A stretch of DNA of 64,000 nucleotides from Marinactinospora thermotolerans DSM 45154 (GTDB taxonomy: Bacteria > Actinomycetota > Actinomycetes > Streptosporangiales > Streptosporangiaceae). Below are positions 35,512 through 45,581 of this stretch, piece after piece (positions within the stretch are counted from its first letter, which is position 1; each line of letters begins with the position of its first letter). The position numbers were made by a program, and so were the translations under genes. Location: positions 311,295 to 375,294 of the forward strand of contig NZ_FUWS01000001.1 in assembly GCF_900167435.1 (NCBI RefSeq). Direction: 5' to 3'. Below the pieces are notes generated by a model that did no database searches, was not told the origin of the DNA, and worked only from the letters and a program-made list of their open reading frames with translations.

Positions 35512-36072
35512 TCAGGCGTCGAAGCGCCCGTAGCGACTGCGGTGGTAGAGCAGCGGGCGTCCCTCCTCGCGTACCGCCGCGTCGATCACCCTCCCCACCA
35601 CGAGCCAGTGGTCGCCCACGGCGAGCAGGTCGTGCCGGCGGCACAGGACGTGCCCGACGGTCCCGTCGAGCAGTGGGGCGCCCCCGGGAGCCGGATACCA
35701 CGTGGTCGGCGCGGCGAACCTGTCGATCCCTCTGGTGGCGAAACGCGCGGCGAGGTCGCGCTGTCCCTCGTCCAGGATGTTGATCGCAAACGTCGCGGAG
35801 TCGCGGATGCCCGGCCACGACCCCGAACGCGCGTCGATGTAGAAGGAGACCAGGGGCGGGTCCAGGCTGACACTGGTGAACGAGGTCGCGGTGACGCCGA
35901 CCGGCACGTCGCCGGGATGGGCGGTCACGACCACCACCCCCGCCGCGTGCGACCCCAGGGTCTGCCGGAACGTCTGGGGGCTCACCGCCGGGAGGTCGCG
36001 CGGTCGCGTGCCGTCGGGACGCGACACGGTGTCCCTGCCGCCGTTGTTCCCCGCCCTCGTCGAAGCCTTCAC
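35512..36072 (-). CDS. Flavin reductase family protein
   Basis: A 186-residue FMN-binding split-barrel protein. Typical motifs are FRQTLGSHAAGVVVVTA, VGVTATSFTSVSLDPPLVSFYI, FAINILDEGQRDLAARFA and DHWLVVGRVIDA. Such proteins supply reduced flavin to a partner monooxygenase (HpaC/ActVB type). I chose GTG 36072, behind a GAG-rich element, because it leaves a short disordered tail before the domain; longer frames are shadows. No partner oxygenase is adjacent, so its partner is unknown. Confidence 0.88.
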   Translation of the reverse strand: MKASTRAGNNGGRDTVSRPDGTRPRDLPAVSPQTFRQTLGSHAAGVVVVTAHPGDVPVGVTATSFTSVSLDPPLVSFYIDARSGSWPGIRDSATFAINILDEGQRDLAARFATRGIDRFAAPTTWYPAPGGAPLLDGTVGHVLCRRHDLLAVGDHWLVVGRVIDAAVREEGRPLLYHRSRYGRFDA

Positions 36073-36279
36073 GTGTTCCGCCTCTCGCCTCGTGTCGTCC
36101 AATGGGCCACCACGCACAGCCAGGCCGGAAAAGGACCTATTCCCCACGCCGATTGTGACGAATGCCCTTGGGAGTCGATGCTGACGGGCTCTGACCGATT
36201 CGCGCCACCCCCGTTGAACGCCGGACGAAGGCGTGTGACGATCCGGATGGCCCGTCCTCGCCCGCCGATCGGAGAGGCC

Positions 36280-36993
36280 ATGACCACCGGCCAGGTGCTG
36301 CTCCTCGTGGGTATGGGGATCTTCCATGGGATCAATCCGGGCATGGGCTGGCTGGTCGCGGTCTCTCGGGGGTTACAGGAATGTAGCCGGGCCGCGCTGC
36401 TGTGGTCGTTGCCGGCCATCGTCGGCGGACACGCCGCGTCGGTCGCGGTGGTCGCCGTGGCGGTGACGGTGACCGGCTCCCTCGTCGCGTCGCACTGGTT
36501 CGCCGTGGCCGGAGGGGCGGTCGTCACCGTCGCGGGGCTGGGCGTGCTCCTCTCCCGGTCCCACTTTCACTGGCGTGACGTGCGTCCGTCGTCGTGGCAG
36601 CTCGCCGGGTGGTCCTTCCTGATGTCGTCGTTGCACGGCGCCGGGCTGATGCTCCTGCCGGTGCTGGCCGGCGACATCGCCGAGGGGGCCACGGGGGGCG
36701 GGGGGCACGGACACGGGCACGGGCATGGCCGTCCCCACCCTGTCCCGGTCGCCTCCGAAGAGGCGGTGGCGGTGCCCGAGGGCGGATGGGAGCTGGCCGA
36801 CGCGACCCTGCTCGGACTTGCGGCGACCGGCGTGCACACGGTGGCGATGCTCGTGGCGACCGGTGTCGTCGCCCTTGTCGTCTACGACTTCTTCGGGGTG
36901 AACGCGCTGCGCCTGTCGTGGGTGACCATGGACCGGATCTGGGCGTTCTCCCTCATAGGGGGTGGCCTGTTCGTGCTGTGGGGCGCGCTGTGA
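36280..36993 (+). CDS. Membrane protein with His-rich loop, possible metal transporter
   Basis: A 237-residue integral membrane protein with about six helices. Start ATG 36280 has GGAGAGG just upstream; ATG 36247 is an alternative. The N-terminus has MGIFHGINPGMGWLVAVSRG, and a central loop at about residues 140-155 reads GGGGHGHGHGHGRPHP with seven His in alternation. A His-rich loop between helices is typical of nickel/cobalt exporters and urease-associated UreH/HupE-like proteins, where it binds metal. The canonical NiCoT motif HX4DH is absent. Metal transport is therefore a hypothesis; the precise family is not recognised. Confidence 0.7.
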   Translation: MTTGQVLLLVGMGIFHGINPGMGWLVAVSRGLQECSRAALLWSLPAIVGGHAASVAVVAVAVTVTGSLVASHWFAVAGGAVVTVAGLGVLLSRSHFHWRDVRPSSWQLAGWSFLMSSLHGAGLMLLPVLAGDIAEGATGGGGHGHGHGHGRPHPVPVASEEAVAVPEGGWELADATLLGLAATGVHTVAMLVATGVVALVVYDFFGVNALRLSWVTMDRIWAFSLIGGGLFVLWGAL

Positions 36994-37042
36994 TCACGGC
37001 CGTGGGGCGCGACCGCTCCCGCGCCCACCCTAAAGTCACGGT

Positions 37043-37783
37043 ATGCGGTGGATACGGGGATTGGTGGCCACGCTGTGCGTGGTCGGGGTCGTGGCGCTGG
37101 TGGCGGTGTTGGGCGGACGGTGGGTGAGCGACCGCCTGGCCCCCACCGCCCTTCCGTGGGGGCCGGCGTGCTCGGTGGAGACCTCCACGGGAACCGTTGG
37201 GCTGACGGTCGAGGAGGCGCGTCGGGCGACGACGGCGGTCGCCTTGGAGGCGCGCGGCGCCGAGGCCCCGGCCACCGACGGAATCGATCCGCTGGTGCTG
37301 GAACGGCTGCGTTCGGGCCCGCCCGATGACGCCGGTCCCAGCCTGACCTGCCGCGCCCAGGCCGATGCGGACCTGCCCGTGGAGGAGATGACGGACACGG
37401 GCCTGACCCCCCGCGCCGAACGGGTCCGCACGGCCATGGCCGAGGTGTTCGGCGAGCAGAGCCTCGGCGGGTTCCAGCCGGGCGGGGTCGACAGTGGCCA
37501 CGGCGCGGACTCCGCCCACTACGACGGACGGGCCATCGACATCTTCTACCGCCCGGTCGACGAGGAGAACCGGCGGGCCGGCTGGTTGCTCGCGCACTGG
37601 CTGGTGGCCCACGCCGAGGAGCTCGACCTCGCCGTGATCATCTTCGACGACCGGATCTGGAGCACCCGGTTCTCCGTGGCGGGCTGGCGCGACTACGACT
37701 CCCCCGACCCCACCAACGAGATCCTGCGGCACCTCGACCACGTGCACGTCGACGTCCAGCGGGGCGCTCCGGCCTCGGGGTGA
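37043..37783 (+). CDS. Membrane-anchored M15/VanY-like peptidase domain protein
   Basis: A 246-residue protein with an N-terminal membrane anchor (about residues 3-25, WIRGLVATLCVVGVVALVAVLGG). The C-terminal domain (about 130-240) holds the zinc-peptidase pattern of D-Ala-D-Ala carboxypeptidase relatives: DSGHGADSAHYDGRAIDIFY (His, then Asp) and the final HLDHVHVDV (His). This layout, S-x-H-x2-G-x-A-x-D and H-x-H, is that of M15 peptidases such as VanY. Similar actinobacterial proteins are often mislabelled as heavy metal transporters. A role in peptidoglycan or peptide cleavage outside the membrane is inferred. Confidence 0.72.
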   Translation: MRWIRGLVATLCVVGVVALVAVLGGRWVSDRLAPTALPWGPACSVETSTGTVGLTVEEARRATTAVALEARGAEAPATDGIDPLVLERLRSGPPDDAGPSLTCRAQADADLPVEEMTDTGLTPRAERVRTAMAEVFGEQSLGGFQPGGVDSGHGADSAHYDGRAIDIFYRPVDEENRRAGWLLAHWLVAHAEELDLAVIIFDDRIWSTRFSVAGWRDYDSPDPTNEILRHLDHVHVDVQRGAPASG

Positions 37784-37798
37784 GCCGGACGCCCGGGC

Positions 37799-38980
37799 TC
37801 ACGGGCCGGCCGTCTCGGGCGCGGCCAGCGCCGCCGGGAGACCGGCCCGGCGCGGTCGCGCGGCCAGGAGCGCCAGGGCGAGCGCGCCCAGGGCCACGGC
37901 CCCGCCGACCGGTCCCAGACCGGAGGTCCCGAGCTCTTCCACCGTCTCCCCGCCGAGCGTCCCGCCCAGTCCCATCCCCAGCCAGATCGCCGAGACGTTG
38001 AGCGCCGACGCGGCGCCGACGGCCACGGGTGTCACCTGGAGGAGCCGCGCCTGCGCCGCGGGCGCGACCCCCCAGGCCCCCAGCCCCCACAGCACGACGC
38101 AGAGCAGGACCGGGAGGGGCGCGCCGTCGGTGAGGGGGAGGGCGAGGAGCCCCAGGGCCAGCGCCGTCAGGGAGGCCCCCATCGCCACCGCCGGGCCGAA
38201 CCGGTCGCTGGCCCAGCCGGCGATCGAGGTACCGGCCGCGCCGGCCAGGCCGTAGCAGACCAGGAACAGGCCCACCGCCTGCCCGGTCGCCCCTCCGAAA
38301 CCGCTCAGCAACGGTACGACGAAGGTGTAGGCGGTGGAGTCGGCGAGGGCGGCGAGAGCGGACACCCCCAGCACCTTGGTCAGCGCGCCCTCTCCCAGCG
38401 GCGCCAGTCCGGAGCGCAGCGAGGTTCGCGGCGGCCGCGGTGTCTGAGGCAGCGCGCCGATCCCCGCCGCCGCGGCCAGGACCAGCACGGCGACGACCGC
38501 GAACACGGCCTGGGCGCCGAGGTGCTGGGAGAGGAGGACTCCGGCCGGGACCCCGAGGACGGGGGCGAGGGCCGAGCCCGTGACGACCAGGGCGACGAGA
38601 GCGCCTCGCCGCTCGGGTCGGGCCAGGTCGGCCGCCAGGACGAGGGCCGTGGGGGTGAACACGCTCGCGCCGATCGCCACCACGACGCGGGCCCCGGCCA
38701 GCCAGAGCAGCCCCGGCGCCAGCGCGGTCAGGAGGTTTCCGACGGCGCACACGCCCAGCGCGGCCCACAGCACTCGGCGCCGGTCCAGGGGACCCAGCAG
38801 GCCGGCCCACAGGGGCGCCCCGATGGCGTAGGCCAGGGCGTAGACGGTGACGAGCAGGCCGGCCGAGGGAACCGTGGTGCCGGTCGCCTCGGCGATATCG
38901 GGAAGCAGGCCCGAGACGAGGTAGGCGCCGGTGTTGACGGCGAAGTTGCCCAATGCGAGGGGAACGATCCTCACGGACAC
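37799..38980 (-). CDS. MFS transporter, DHA1 drug-export type
   Basis: A 393-residue transporter with twelve predicted helices. I chose GTG 38980, which has AGGAG 8 bases upstream and starts directly before the first helix (VRIVPLALGNFAVNTGAYLVSGLLPDIAEA); an upstream ATG would add a non-coding-like extension. The motif GPLDRRRVLWAALGVCAVGNLLTALAP corresponds to the MFS motif A loop, and the central ASVFTPTALVLAADLARPERRGALVALV to the antiporter motif. This is the Bcr/CflA or AraJ-like group. Substrate unknown. Confidence 0.87.
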   Translation of the reverse strand: MSVRIVPLALGNFAVNTGAYLVSGLLPDIAEATGTTVPSAGLLVTVYALAYAIGAPLWAGLLGPLDRRRVLWAALGVCAVGNLLTALAPGLLWLAGARVVVAIGASVFTPTALVLAADLARPERRGALVALVVTGSALAPVLGVPAGVLLSQHLGAQAVFAVVAVLVLAAAAGIGALPQTPRPPRTSLRSGLAPLGEGALTKVLGVSALAALADSTAYTFVVPLLSGFGGATGQAVGLFLVCYGLAGAAGTSIAGWASDRFGPAVAMGASLTALALGLLALPLTDGAPLPVLLCVVLWGLGAWGVAPAAQARLLQVTPVAVGAASALNVSAIWLGMGLGGTLGGETVEELGTSGLGPVGGAVALGALALALLAARPRRAGLPAALAAPETAGP

Positions 38981-39513
38981 GGTGGCTCCTGCTGACGCTG
39001 CGAAAGGCGGTGGAACGGGAAGTGGTGGTCTCGGGACGCGGACGGCGTGCGGGCGACACGAGACCTCAATACGTCCCATCATCGGATCACCCGATCAAGG
39101 GACTTCCCCGTGCGGGCGCGTCCCGCCACGGTTCGACCCACCGAGGAGGCGGTCGCACGAATGGCGGAGGACAGGCACCGAACGGCGCTTTGACGCAATG
39201 ACCTGTTCCATCCCCGAGGGGATGAAATGGGGGTGTTTCCTCACCCGGCCGCCGCGCCGATGGCGAGGCGTGAGAACCGCGTGATGGGACAACGTTAACA
39301 GCCGGCAGACGCCCGGACAGGGCGTTATCTCATGGCCGATACCACACCCACGGCGGTAAACGCAGAAAGCCTCCCAGGCGACATATCTGATCCCCTATTT
39401 CCCGTCCCACCTGCGCTCTTCCCCTCCCCGTCCCGGCGGCAGCGGGGCCGAAACGGCGAAGTCGGGGGACGTCGACCTGGTCCGGCGGCCGTCCAGGCAC
39501 TACGTTGCGACAC
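38981..39513. other. 533-bp region with small hairpins, no gene seen
   Basis: The region separates the MFS gene (-) from tldD (+). Small hairpins are present: CATCCCC/GGGGATG at 39209-39224 and CGCCC/GGGCG at 39310-39324. Open frames lack ribosome sites. An 89-aa frame at 39332-39601 overlaps tldD out of frame and is rejected. Confidence 0.5.
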
Positions 39514-40997
<1,484 letters not shown>

Positions 40998-41001
<4 letters not shown>

Positions 41002-42434
41002 GCGACGTGAGTGAAAGGTATGGCGTGAACCAGTCCGCTTCCCCGCAGGAGATCGTCGAACGGGCGCTCGGGCTGTCCCGATCAGACGACTGCATGGTGA
41101 TCGTGAGCGAGGACAGCACGGCCAACCTACGTTGGGCGGGCAACTCCCTCACCACCAACGGCCTCACCCGGGGACGCACCGTCACGGTGGTCTCGTTGAC
41201 CGGTGGACGGGCCGGCGTGTCGGCGGGTGTGGTGCGGCGCAGCGGGCTGCGCGATGACCTGCTGGAGGACCTGGTGCGCGCGGCCGAGGCGGCGAGCCGT
41301 GACGCGCCGCCCGCCGAGGAGGCGCGTCCCCTGATCACACCGGAACAGGCTCCGGCCACCGATTGGGACTCCCCTCCGGCCGAGACCGGGATCGCGGTCT
41401 TCGAACGCTTCGCCCCCCGGCTCGGGGCGGCCTTCGAGAGGGCCAGGGGCCGGGGGAACCTCCTGTACGGCTATGCCGAGCACACCATGAGCTCGACCTA
41501 CCTGGGCACCTCCAGCGGTGTGCGGTTGCGGCACGACCAGCCGAGCGGCACCGTCGATATCAACGCGAAGTCCGGCGAGTCGGCCTCGGGCGCGGCGCAC
41601 TCCGCCTGGGTGGGCCGGGCCACCCGGGACTTCGCCGACATCGACGTCGAGGCGCTGGCGGCCGAGCTGGACCGGCGGCTGGCCTGGGGACGGCGTCGGG
41701 TGGACCTGCCCGCCGGGCGTTATGAGACGGTGCTGCCTCCCGAGGCCGTCGCCGACCTGATGATCAACCTGTACTTCGACATCGGGGCGCGTGACGCCTT
41801 CGAGGGGCGTACCGCCTTCTCCGCGCCCGGGGGCGGCACCCGGGTGGGCGAACGCCTGGCCGGGCTTCCGCTGACGTTGCGCAGCGACCCGGCCCAGCCG
41901 GGGCTGGAGTGCGCGCCGTTCGTGCTCTCCGGCGCCCCGGGACGGTGGCTCAGCGCGTTCGACAACGGCCTGCCCCGGGGGCCGGTGGAGTGGGTGCGCA
42001 AGGGGGAGCTGGCCGCGCTGGGGCAGACCCGCCACTCCGCCGAGCTGACGGGGTTGCCGCTCACCCCGCCGGTGGACAACCTCGTCCTGGAGCTGCCCGG
42101 TGCCACCGCGACGCTGGACGACCTGGTCGCGGGCACCACCCGCGGCCTGCTCTTGACCTGTCTGTGGTACATCCGCACGGTGGACCCCCAGACGATGCTG
42201 CTGACGGGGCTGACCCGTGACGGTGTCTACCTGGTCGAGGACGGCGAGGTCGTGGGCGCGGTGAACAACTTCCGCTTCAACGAGTCGCCGGTCGGCCTGC
42301 TCGGCCGGATCTCGGAGGCGGGAGCGAGCGTCGCGGCCCTGTCCCGGGAGGTCGGTGATTTCTTCCCCCGCAGCATGATGCCTCCGGTGCGCGTGCCGGA
42401 CTTCAACATGTCGACGGTGAGCCAGGCCTCGTGA
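40998..42434 (+). CDS. tldE: Metalloprotease partner TldE/PmbA
   Basis: A 478-residue TldD/PmbA family protein lacking the H-E-x3-H motif, as expected for the inactive-looking partner TldE. It starts with GTG 40998 overlapping the tldD stop (GTGA), so the two are made in equal amounts. Family segments include NSLTTNGLTRGRTVTVVSL, DINAKSGESASGAAHSAWVG, the substrate-tunnel region YETVLPPEAVADLMINLYFD and GLTRDGVYLVEDGEVVGAVNNFRFNESP at the C-terminus. It shapes the closed chamber together with TldD. Confidence 0.93.
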
Positions 42435-42440
42435 CGGCGT

Positions 42441-42476
42441 GACCCCGCCCCGTGTCGGCGTACGCGGGGCGGGGTC
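42441..42476 (+). terminator. Terminator of the tldD-tldE operon
   Basis: A perfect 12-bp stem (42441-42452 with 42465-42476, arm GACCCCGCCCCG) with a 12-base loop, 7 bases after the tldE stop. Confidence 0.8.
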
Positions 42477-42520
42477 GATCCCGGACCAATTTCCCTCTTT
42501 TCCTACTGGCTAACTTGGTT

Positions 42521-42526
42521 TAAGCT
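42521..42526 (+). promoter_or_regulatory. -10-like element in an AT-rich spot antisense to dodecin
   Basis: TAAGCT lies 6 bases before an ATG at 42533 in a short AT-rich stretch (42489-42531). It may drive a transcript running antisense into the 3' end of the dodecin gene. The ORF it would serve has no clear coding character. Confidence 0.3.
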
Positions 42527-42641
42527 GTCTCCATGCCCCGGGAAGCCCCCGGAGCCGGGGCCGGCGCCGTCTGTGCGGGTGCGTCGCCGGTGAGGGTCGC
42601 GCCGCGCGACAGCGCGGGTCCCGCGGCGCGACCGACCCCTT

Positions 42642-42851
42642 TCACCCCTCCAGGCGGAAGCCGATCTTCAATCCCACCTGGAAGTGCGCGATCTCGCCGT
42701 TCTCGATGTGGCCGCGCAGCTCGGTGACCTCGAACCAGTCCAGGCCGCGCAGCGTCGAGGAGGCCCGGGCGATTCCGTTGCGGATCGCCTTCTCGACGCC
42801 CTCTGGCGAGGTTCCCACGATTTCGGTGACGCGATAGGTGTGCTCGGACAT
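42642..42851 (-). CDS. Dodecin
   Basis: A 69-residue flavin- or CoA-binding storage protein. The sequence follows the dodecin pattern closely: HTYRVTEIVGTSPEGVEKAIRNGIARASSTLRGLDWFEVTELRGHIENG, with the flavin-stacking Trp at about residue 39 and the Gln near 58 in HFQVGLKIGFRLE. Dodecins form hollow dodecamers that bind FMN, lumichrome or CoA and buffer free flavin. The start ATG 42851 gives the exact family length. Confidence 0.95.
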   Translation of the reverse strand: MSEHTYRVTEIVGTSPEGVEKAIRNGIARASSTLRGLDWFEVTELRGHIENGEIAHFQVGLKIGFRLEG

Positions 42852-43084
42852 GGTTCATCCCCCAGAATCGATGTGGCGAAGCCGCTTCCCCACCCTTCGC
42901 CGGCCAATCCCGATCCGCCGGCCGGGACAACGGGGGGACTTGACGATTCCGTGAACTCAAAGCAACCCGCCCGTGACCGATCTCCCGGGTGTGACCAGTG
43001 GTACTCCGGTGCCCTTGGTGGTGTTTTAGGGCCAAAGGGCAAGGAAAGTACGGGACTCTCCCGAGATCACGTCGTAACAGACTC
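42852..43084. other. Region between dodecin and small RNA, no gene seen
   Basis: Contains the dodecin promoter on the - strand. An imperfect hairpin (GCCCTTGG with CCAAAGGGC) lies near 43012-43041. No ORF with coding character. Confidence 0.45.
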
Positions 43085-43116
43085 TTGACGTACAGGGGGG
43101 ATGGGCGGTGTACATT
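43085..43116 (+). promoter_or_regulatory. Promoter of the C-loop small RNA
   Basis: TTGACG (43085-43090) and TACATT (43111-43116) look like -35 and -10 elements. The spacing of 20 is long; the overlapping TGTACA gives 18. Transcription would start about 43122, just before the first hairpin of the RNA. Confidence 0.5.
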
Positions 43117-43234
43117 GGGAATCAGCGCTTCGGTCCCCCGTCGAAGCGCACGGTCGGTGTTTCGAGCCCCCGTCGAAACACCGCATGCGACGTCGGGTGG
43201 TTTGCCCCCGTAGCCACCCGGCGTCGCTTTTTGT
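43117..43234 (+). ncRNA. Three-hairpin C-rich-loop small RNA (6C-like)
   Basis: Three perfect or near-perfect hairpins follow one another, each with CCCCCGT in its loop. Hairpin 1 is GCGCTTCG/CGAAGCGC (43125-43132 with 43142-43149). Hairpin 2 is GGTGTTTCG/CGAAACACC (43156-43164 with 43174-43182). Hairpin 3 is a 14-bp stem with one G-U pair (43187-43200 with 43214-43227), followed by a T5 run (43228-43232), which makes it an intrinsic terminator. A promoter-like pair sits just upstream. Cytosine runs in hairpin loops are the hallmark of the actinobacterial 6C RNA, whose mycobacterial form pairs with G-rich sites in target mRNAs. Here each loop has five Cs and there are three loops, so this is a variant or a related class. 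Confidence 0.8.
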
Positions 43235-43299
43235 CGCCCGGGATTCCCCCTTGACCTTTTCCCGGTCGAGATCACGCTTTTCGAGCCCGGGGGTAAAGA

Positions 43300-43539
43300 A
43301 TGCGCAACGAGGACGACGAACAGGCGCGGCCCACAGGCCCGCACGAGGCGCGCTGCTCCCGCCGGGGATGCGCCCTCCCCGCCCGGTGGGCGCTGCGGTG
43401 GAACAACCCCCGCCTGCACACCCCCGAGCGCCGCAAGACCTGGCTCGCCTGCGACGAGCACCGGGCCTACCTCACCTCGTTCCTGGACGTCCGCGGCTTC
43501 CTCCGCGAGACGGTCCCCTTCGAGGACCTGGAGGACTGA
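43300..43539 (+). CDS. Conserved small Cys-containing protein
   Basis: A 79-residue protein. It has Cys-x4-Cys (ARCSRRGCALPA) and a later WLACDEHRAYL, giving three Cys and a His that could bind zinc. RWNNPRLHTPERRKTWLACDEH is highly conserved among actinomycete homologues that are often mislabelled as acetone carboxylase. ATG 43300 follows a GGGGG element. It begins 66 bases after the C-loop small RNA. The function is unknown; the possible zinc site is inference. Confidence 0.8.
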   Translation: MRNEDDEQARPTGPHEARCSRRGCALPARWALRWNNPRLHTPERRKTWLACDEHRAYLTSFLDVRGFLRETVPFEDLED

Positions 43540-43548
43540 GAGGGCGGC

Positions 43549-44151
43549 TCAGCCGGTGGCCTCATCCGGCCGAGGCGGCCTCACCGTGGCGCGGGCCCGG
43601 GCGAGCGCCTCGGGGGTGTCGCAGTCGAAAACCGCGATCCCGCTGTCCGCCAGGTCGGCCGGGGAGACCCGCACCGGTTCCAACGGGGCGAGGAGACCGC
43701 GCAGCGACCGCCCCGCGTAGTCGGCCAGGGCCCGACGAAGCGCATGGGTCGACCAGATCCCCGCCAGCCACTGCGGATGCCCCTCGGCGTCCACCGCGAC
43801 CGCCCCGTTCGCCCCCTCGGCCGCCGCGAGCAGGCGCTCGAGATCGGCGGCGGTGAAGAAAGGCATGTCGGCGGCGAGCACGGCGCACCACGGGGCATCC
43901 ACCTGGGCGATCCCGGCCCGCAGCGCCGGGACCGGGCCGCCCCCGGGCGGGTCCTCCCGGACGTAGCGGGCGGCCGGACGGGAGCGTTCGGGCCCCACGA
44001 TCACCAGCCGCCGCGCACCGCGCGCCGCCGCCGCGACGCGCTCCACCAGTGTGGTCCCGCCGACGTCGAGCCCCGGCTTGTCCACACCCCCCAGCCGGCG
44101 CGCGGCGCCGCCGGCCAGGATGACCGCGTCGAAGGATCGCGTCCGTGCCAT
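43549..44151 (-). CDS. mobA: Molybdenum cofactor guanylyltransferase-like protein
   Basis: A 200-residue nucleotidyltransferase. The N-terminal VILAGGAARRLGGVDKPGLDVGG (residues 10-32) is the GTP-binding signature, followed by VRE and AVLAADMPFFTAADL, which holds the metal-binding Asp. This is the MobA pattern, which adds GMP to molybdopterin. It is third in a - strand group after the SAV_915-like gene and lysA, with a 39-base gap from lysA. MoaA is also in the window (49113-50102). A related nucleotidyltransferase such as MocA cannot be excluded. Confidence 0.85.
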   Translation of the reverse strand: MARTRSFDAVILAGGAARRLGGVDKPGLDVGGTTLVERVAAAARGARRLVIVGPERSRPAARYVREDPPGGGPVPALRAGIAQVDAPWCAVLAADMPFFTAADLERLLAAAEGANGAVAVDAEGHPQWLAGIWSTHALRRALADYAGRSLRGLLAPLEPVRVSPADLADSGIAVFDCDTPEALARARATVRPPRPDEATG

Positions 44152-44190
44152 CAGGCCCCCTGGATCCGCACCGGGCGCGTCCCGTCGACG

Positions 44191-45573
44191 TCACCCCTTC
44201 CCAGGATGCCCCACGGGTTCAACGGTCCGGCCCTGACGGACGGCGACGCCGGCCGGCGCCATGTCGCGGGCCAGCAGGTCGGCCTCCGTCTCCGCGCGGA
44301 CGATCAGGCGCGCGGTCCCCGCGCGGACCGCCACGACCGGCGGGCGCGCGACGAGGTTGTAGTTGGACGCCATCGCGTGGTTGTAGGCGCCGGTCCCCGC
44401 GAAGGCCAGCAGGTCACCCGGGCGCACGTCGGCGGGCAGCGCGACGTCGGCCGCCAGCAGATCGCCCGCCTCGCAGTGGCGTCCCGCGATCGTCATGGTG
44501 CGCAGCGGGGCCTCGCTGCGCCGCCCCACCAGCGCCACCTCGTGGTGGGCGCCGTACAGCGCGGGACGGGGGTTGTCGCTCATCCCGCCGTCCACCGCGA
44601 CATAGGCCCCTCCGCCCGGGCGCGCTTTGATCGCCACCACCCGGTACAGGGTGACCCCCGCGGCGGCGGCGATCGCCCGGCCCGGCTCCACGAACAGGCG
44701 GGGAACCGGCAGATCGCAGGCCGCGCAGGCGGCGCGCAGCGTGGCGGTGAGGCGCGGCCCCAGCCGGGTGACGTCCAACGCCGCGCCACCGGGACGGGTG
44801 GCGACGCCATGCCCTCCGCCGAGGTTCAGCTCGTCGAGGACCCGCCCGTGCCGGTCCCGGATCTCGGCGAGGAGGGCGACGAGGCGGCGCAGCGCGATGA
44901 GATAGGGCCGGACCTCGCCGAGCTGTGACCCGATGTGGCAGTGCAGCCCGGTCAGCACGAGTTCGGGATGGTCCAGGACCCGCCGGACCGCCTCCAGCGC
45001 GGCGCCCGAGGAGATCGACAGGCCGAACTTCTGGTCCTCGCCCCCGGTGGCCACGGCGGGATGGGTCCGGGTCGTCACACCGGGGGTCACCCGCAGCATG
45101 ACCCGCTGTGGGCGAGCGCGTGAGGCGCCGGCCGCGATCCGGTTGATCTCGCCGATGGAGTCCACCACGATGCGGCCCACGCCGAGGTCCAGCGCCGCGG
45201 CGAGGTCACGCGGGGTCTTGGCGTTCCCGTGCACCAGGACCCGCTCGGGCGGGAACCCGGCGGTGCGGGCGACCGCGAGCTCCCCCGAGGAGGCGAGGTC
45301 CAGCCAGAGCCCCTCCTCCTCGATCCACCTGACCATCTCCCGGCACAGGAACGCCTTGCCCGCGTAGGCGATCTCGGCGCCGGGCAGGGCCGACCGGTAG
45401 GCCCGGCAGCGATCCCGGACGTCGCGTTCGGCCATGACGTAGACGGGGGTGCCGTAGCGCCGGGCGAGGGCCGCCATCGCGACACCGTCGATCACGAGTT
45501 CTCCGGCCGTGGCCCACACCGCGCGGTGCGGCCACGGAGCGCCACAGGGAACGGGGGTCTGTGTGCTGTCCAT
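44191..45573 (-). CDS. lysA: Diaminopimelate decarboxylase
   Basis: A 460-residue PLP enzyme converting meso-diaminopimelate to lysine. PLP-binding Lys 73 is in IAYAGKAFL, followed by HCHIGSQL near residue 212, LNLGGGHGV, FVEPGRAIAAAAG, and the C-terminal VDGGMSDNPRPALYG and catalytic HCEAGDLLA. All are standard LysA motifs. It is preceded, 8 bases away, by a SAV_915-like gene and followed by mobA. A housekeeping lysA usually sits near argS/thrA-hom, so this may be a second copy, though that cannot be tested here. Confidence 0.93.
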   Translation of the reverse strand: MDSTQTPVPCGAPWPHRAVWATAGELVIDGVAMAALARRYGTPVYVMAERDVRDRCRAYRSALPGAEIAYAGKAFLCREMVRWIEEEGLWLDLASSGELAVARTAGFPPERVLVHGNAKTPRDLAAALDLGVGRIVVDSIGEINRIAAGASRARPQRVMLRVTPGVTTRTHPAVATGGEDQKFGLSISSGAALEAVRRVLDHPELVLTGLHCHIGSQLGEVRPYLIALRRLVALLAEIRDRHGRVLDELNLGGGHGVATRPGGAALDVTRLGPRLTATLRAACAACDLPVPRLFVEPGRAIAAAAGVTLYRVVAIKARPGGGAYVAVDGGMSDNPRPALYGAHHEVALVGRRSEAPLRTMTIAGRHCEAGDLLAADVALPADVRPGDLLAFAGTGAYNHAMASNYNLVARPPVVAVRAGTARLIVRAETEADLLARDMAPAGVAVRQGRTVEPVGHPGKG

Positions 45574-45581
45574 GTCCCGCC

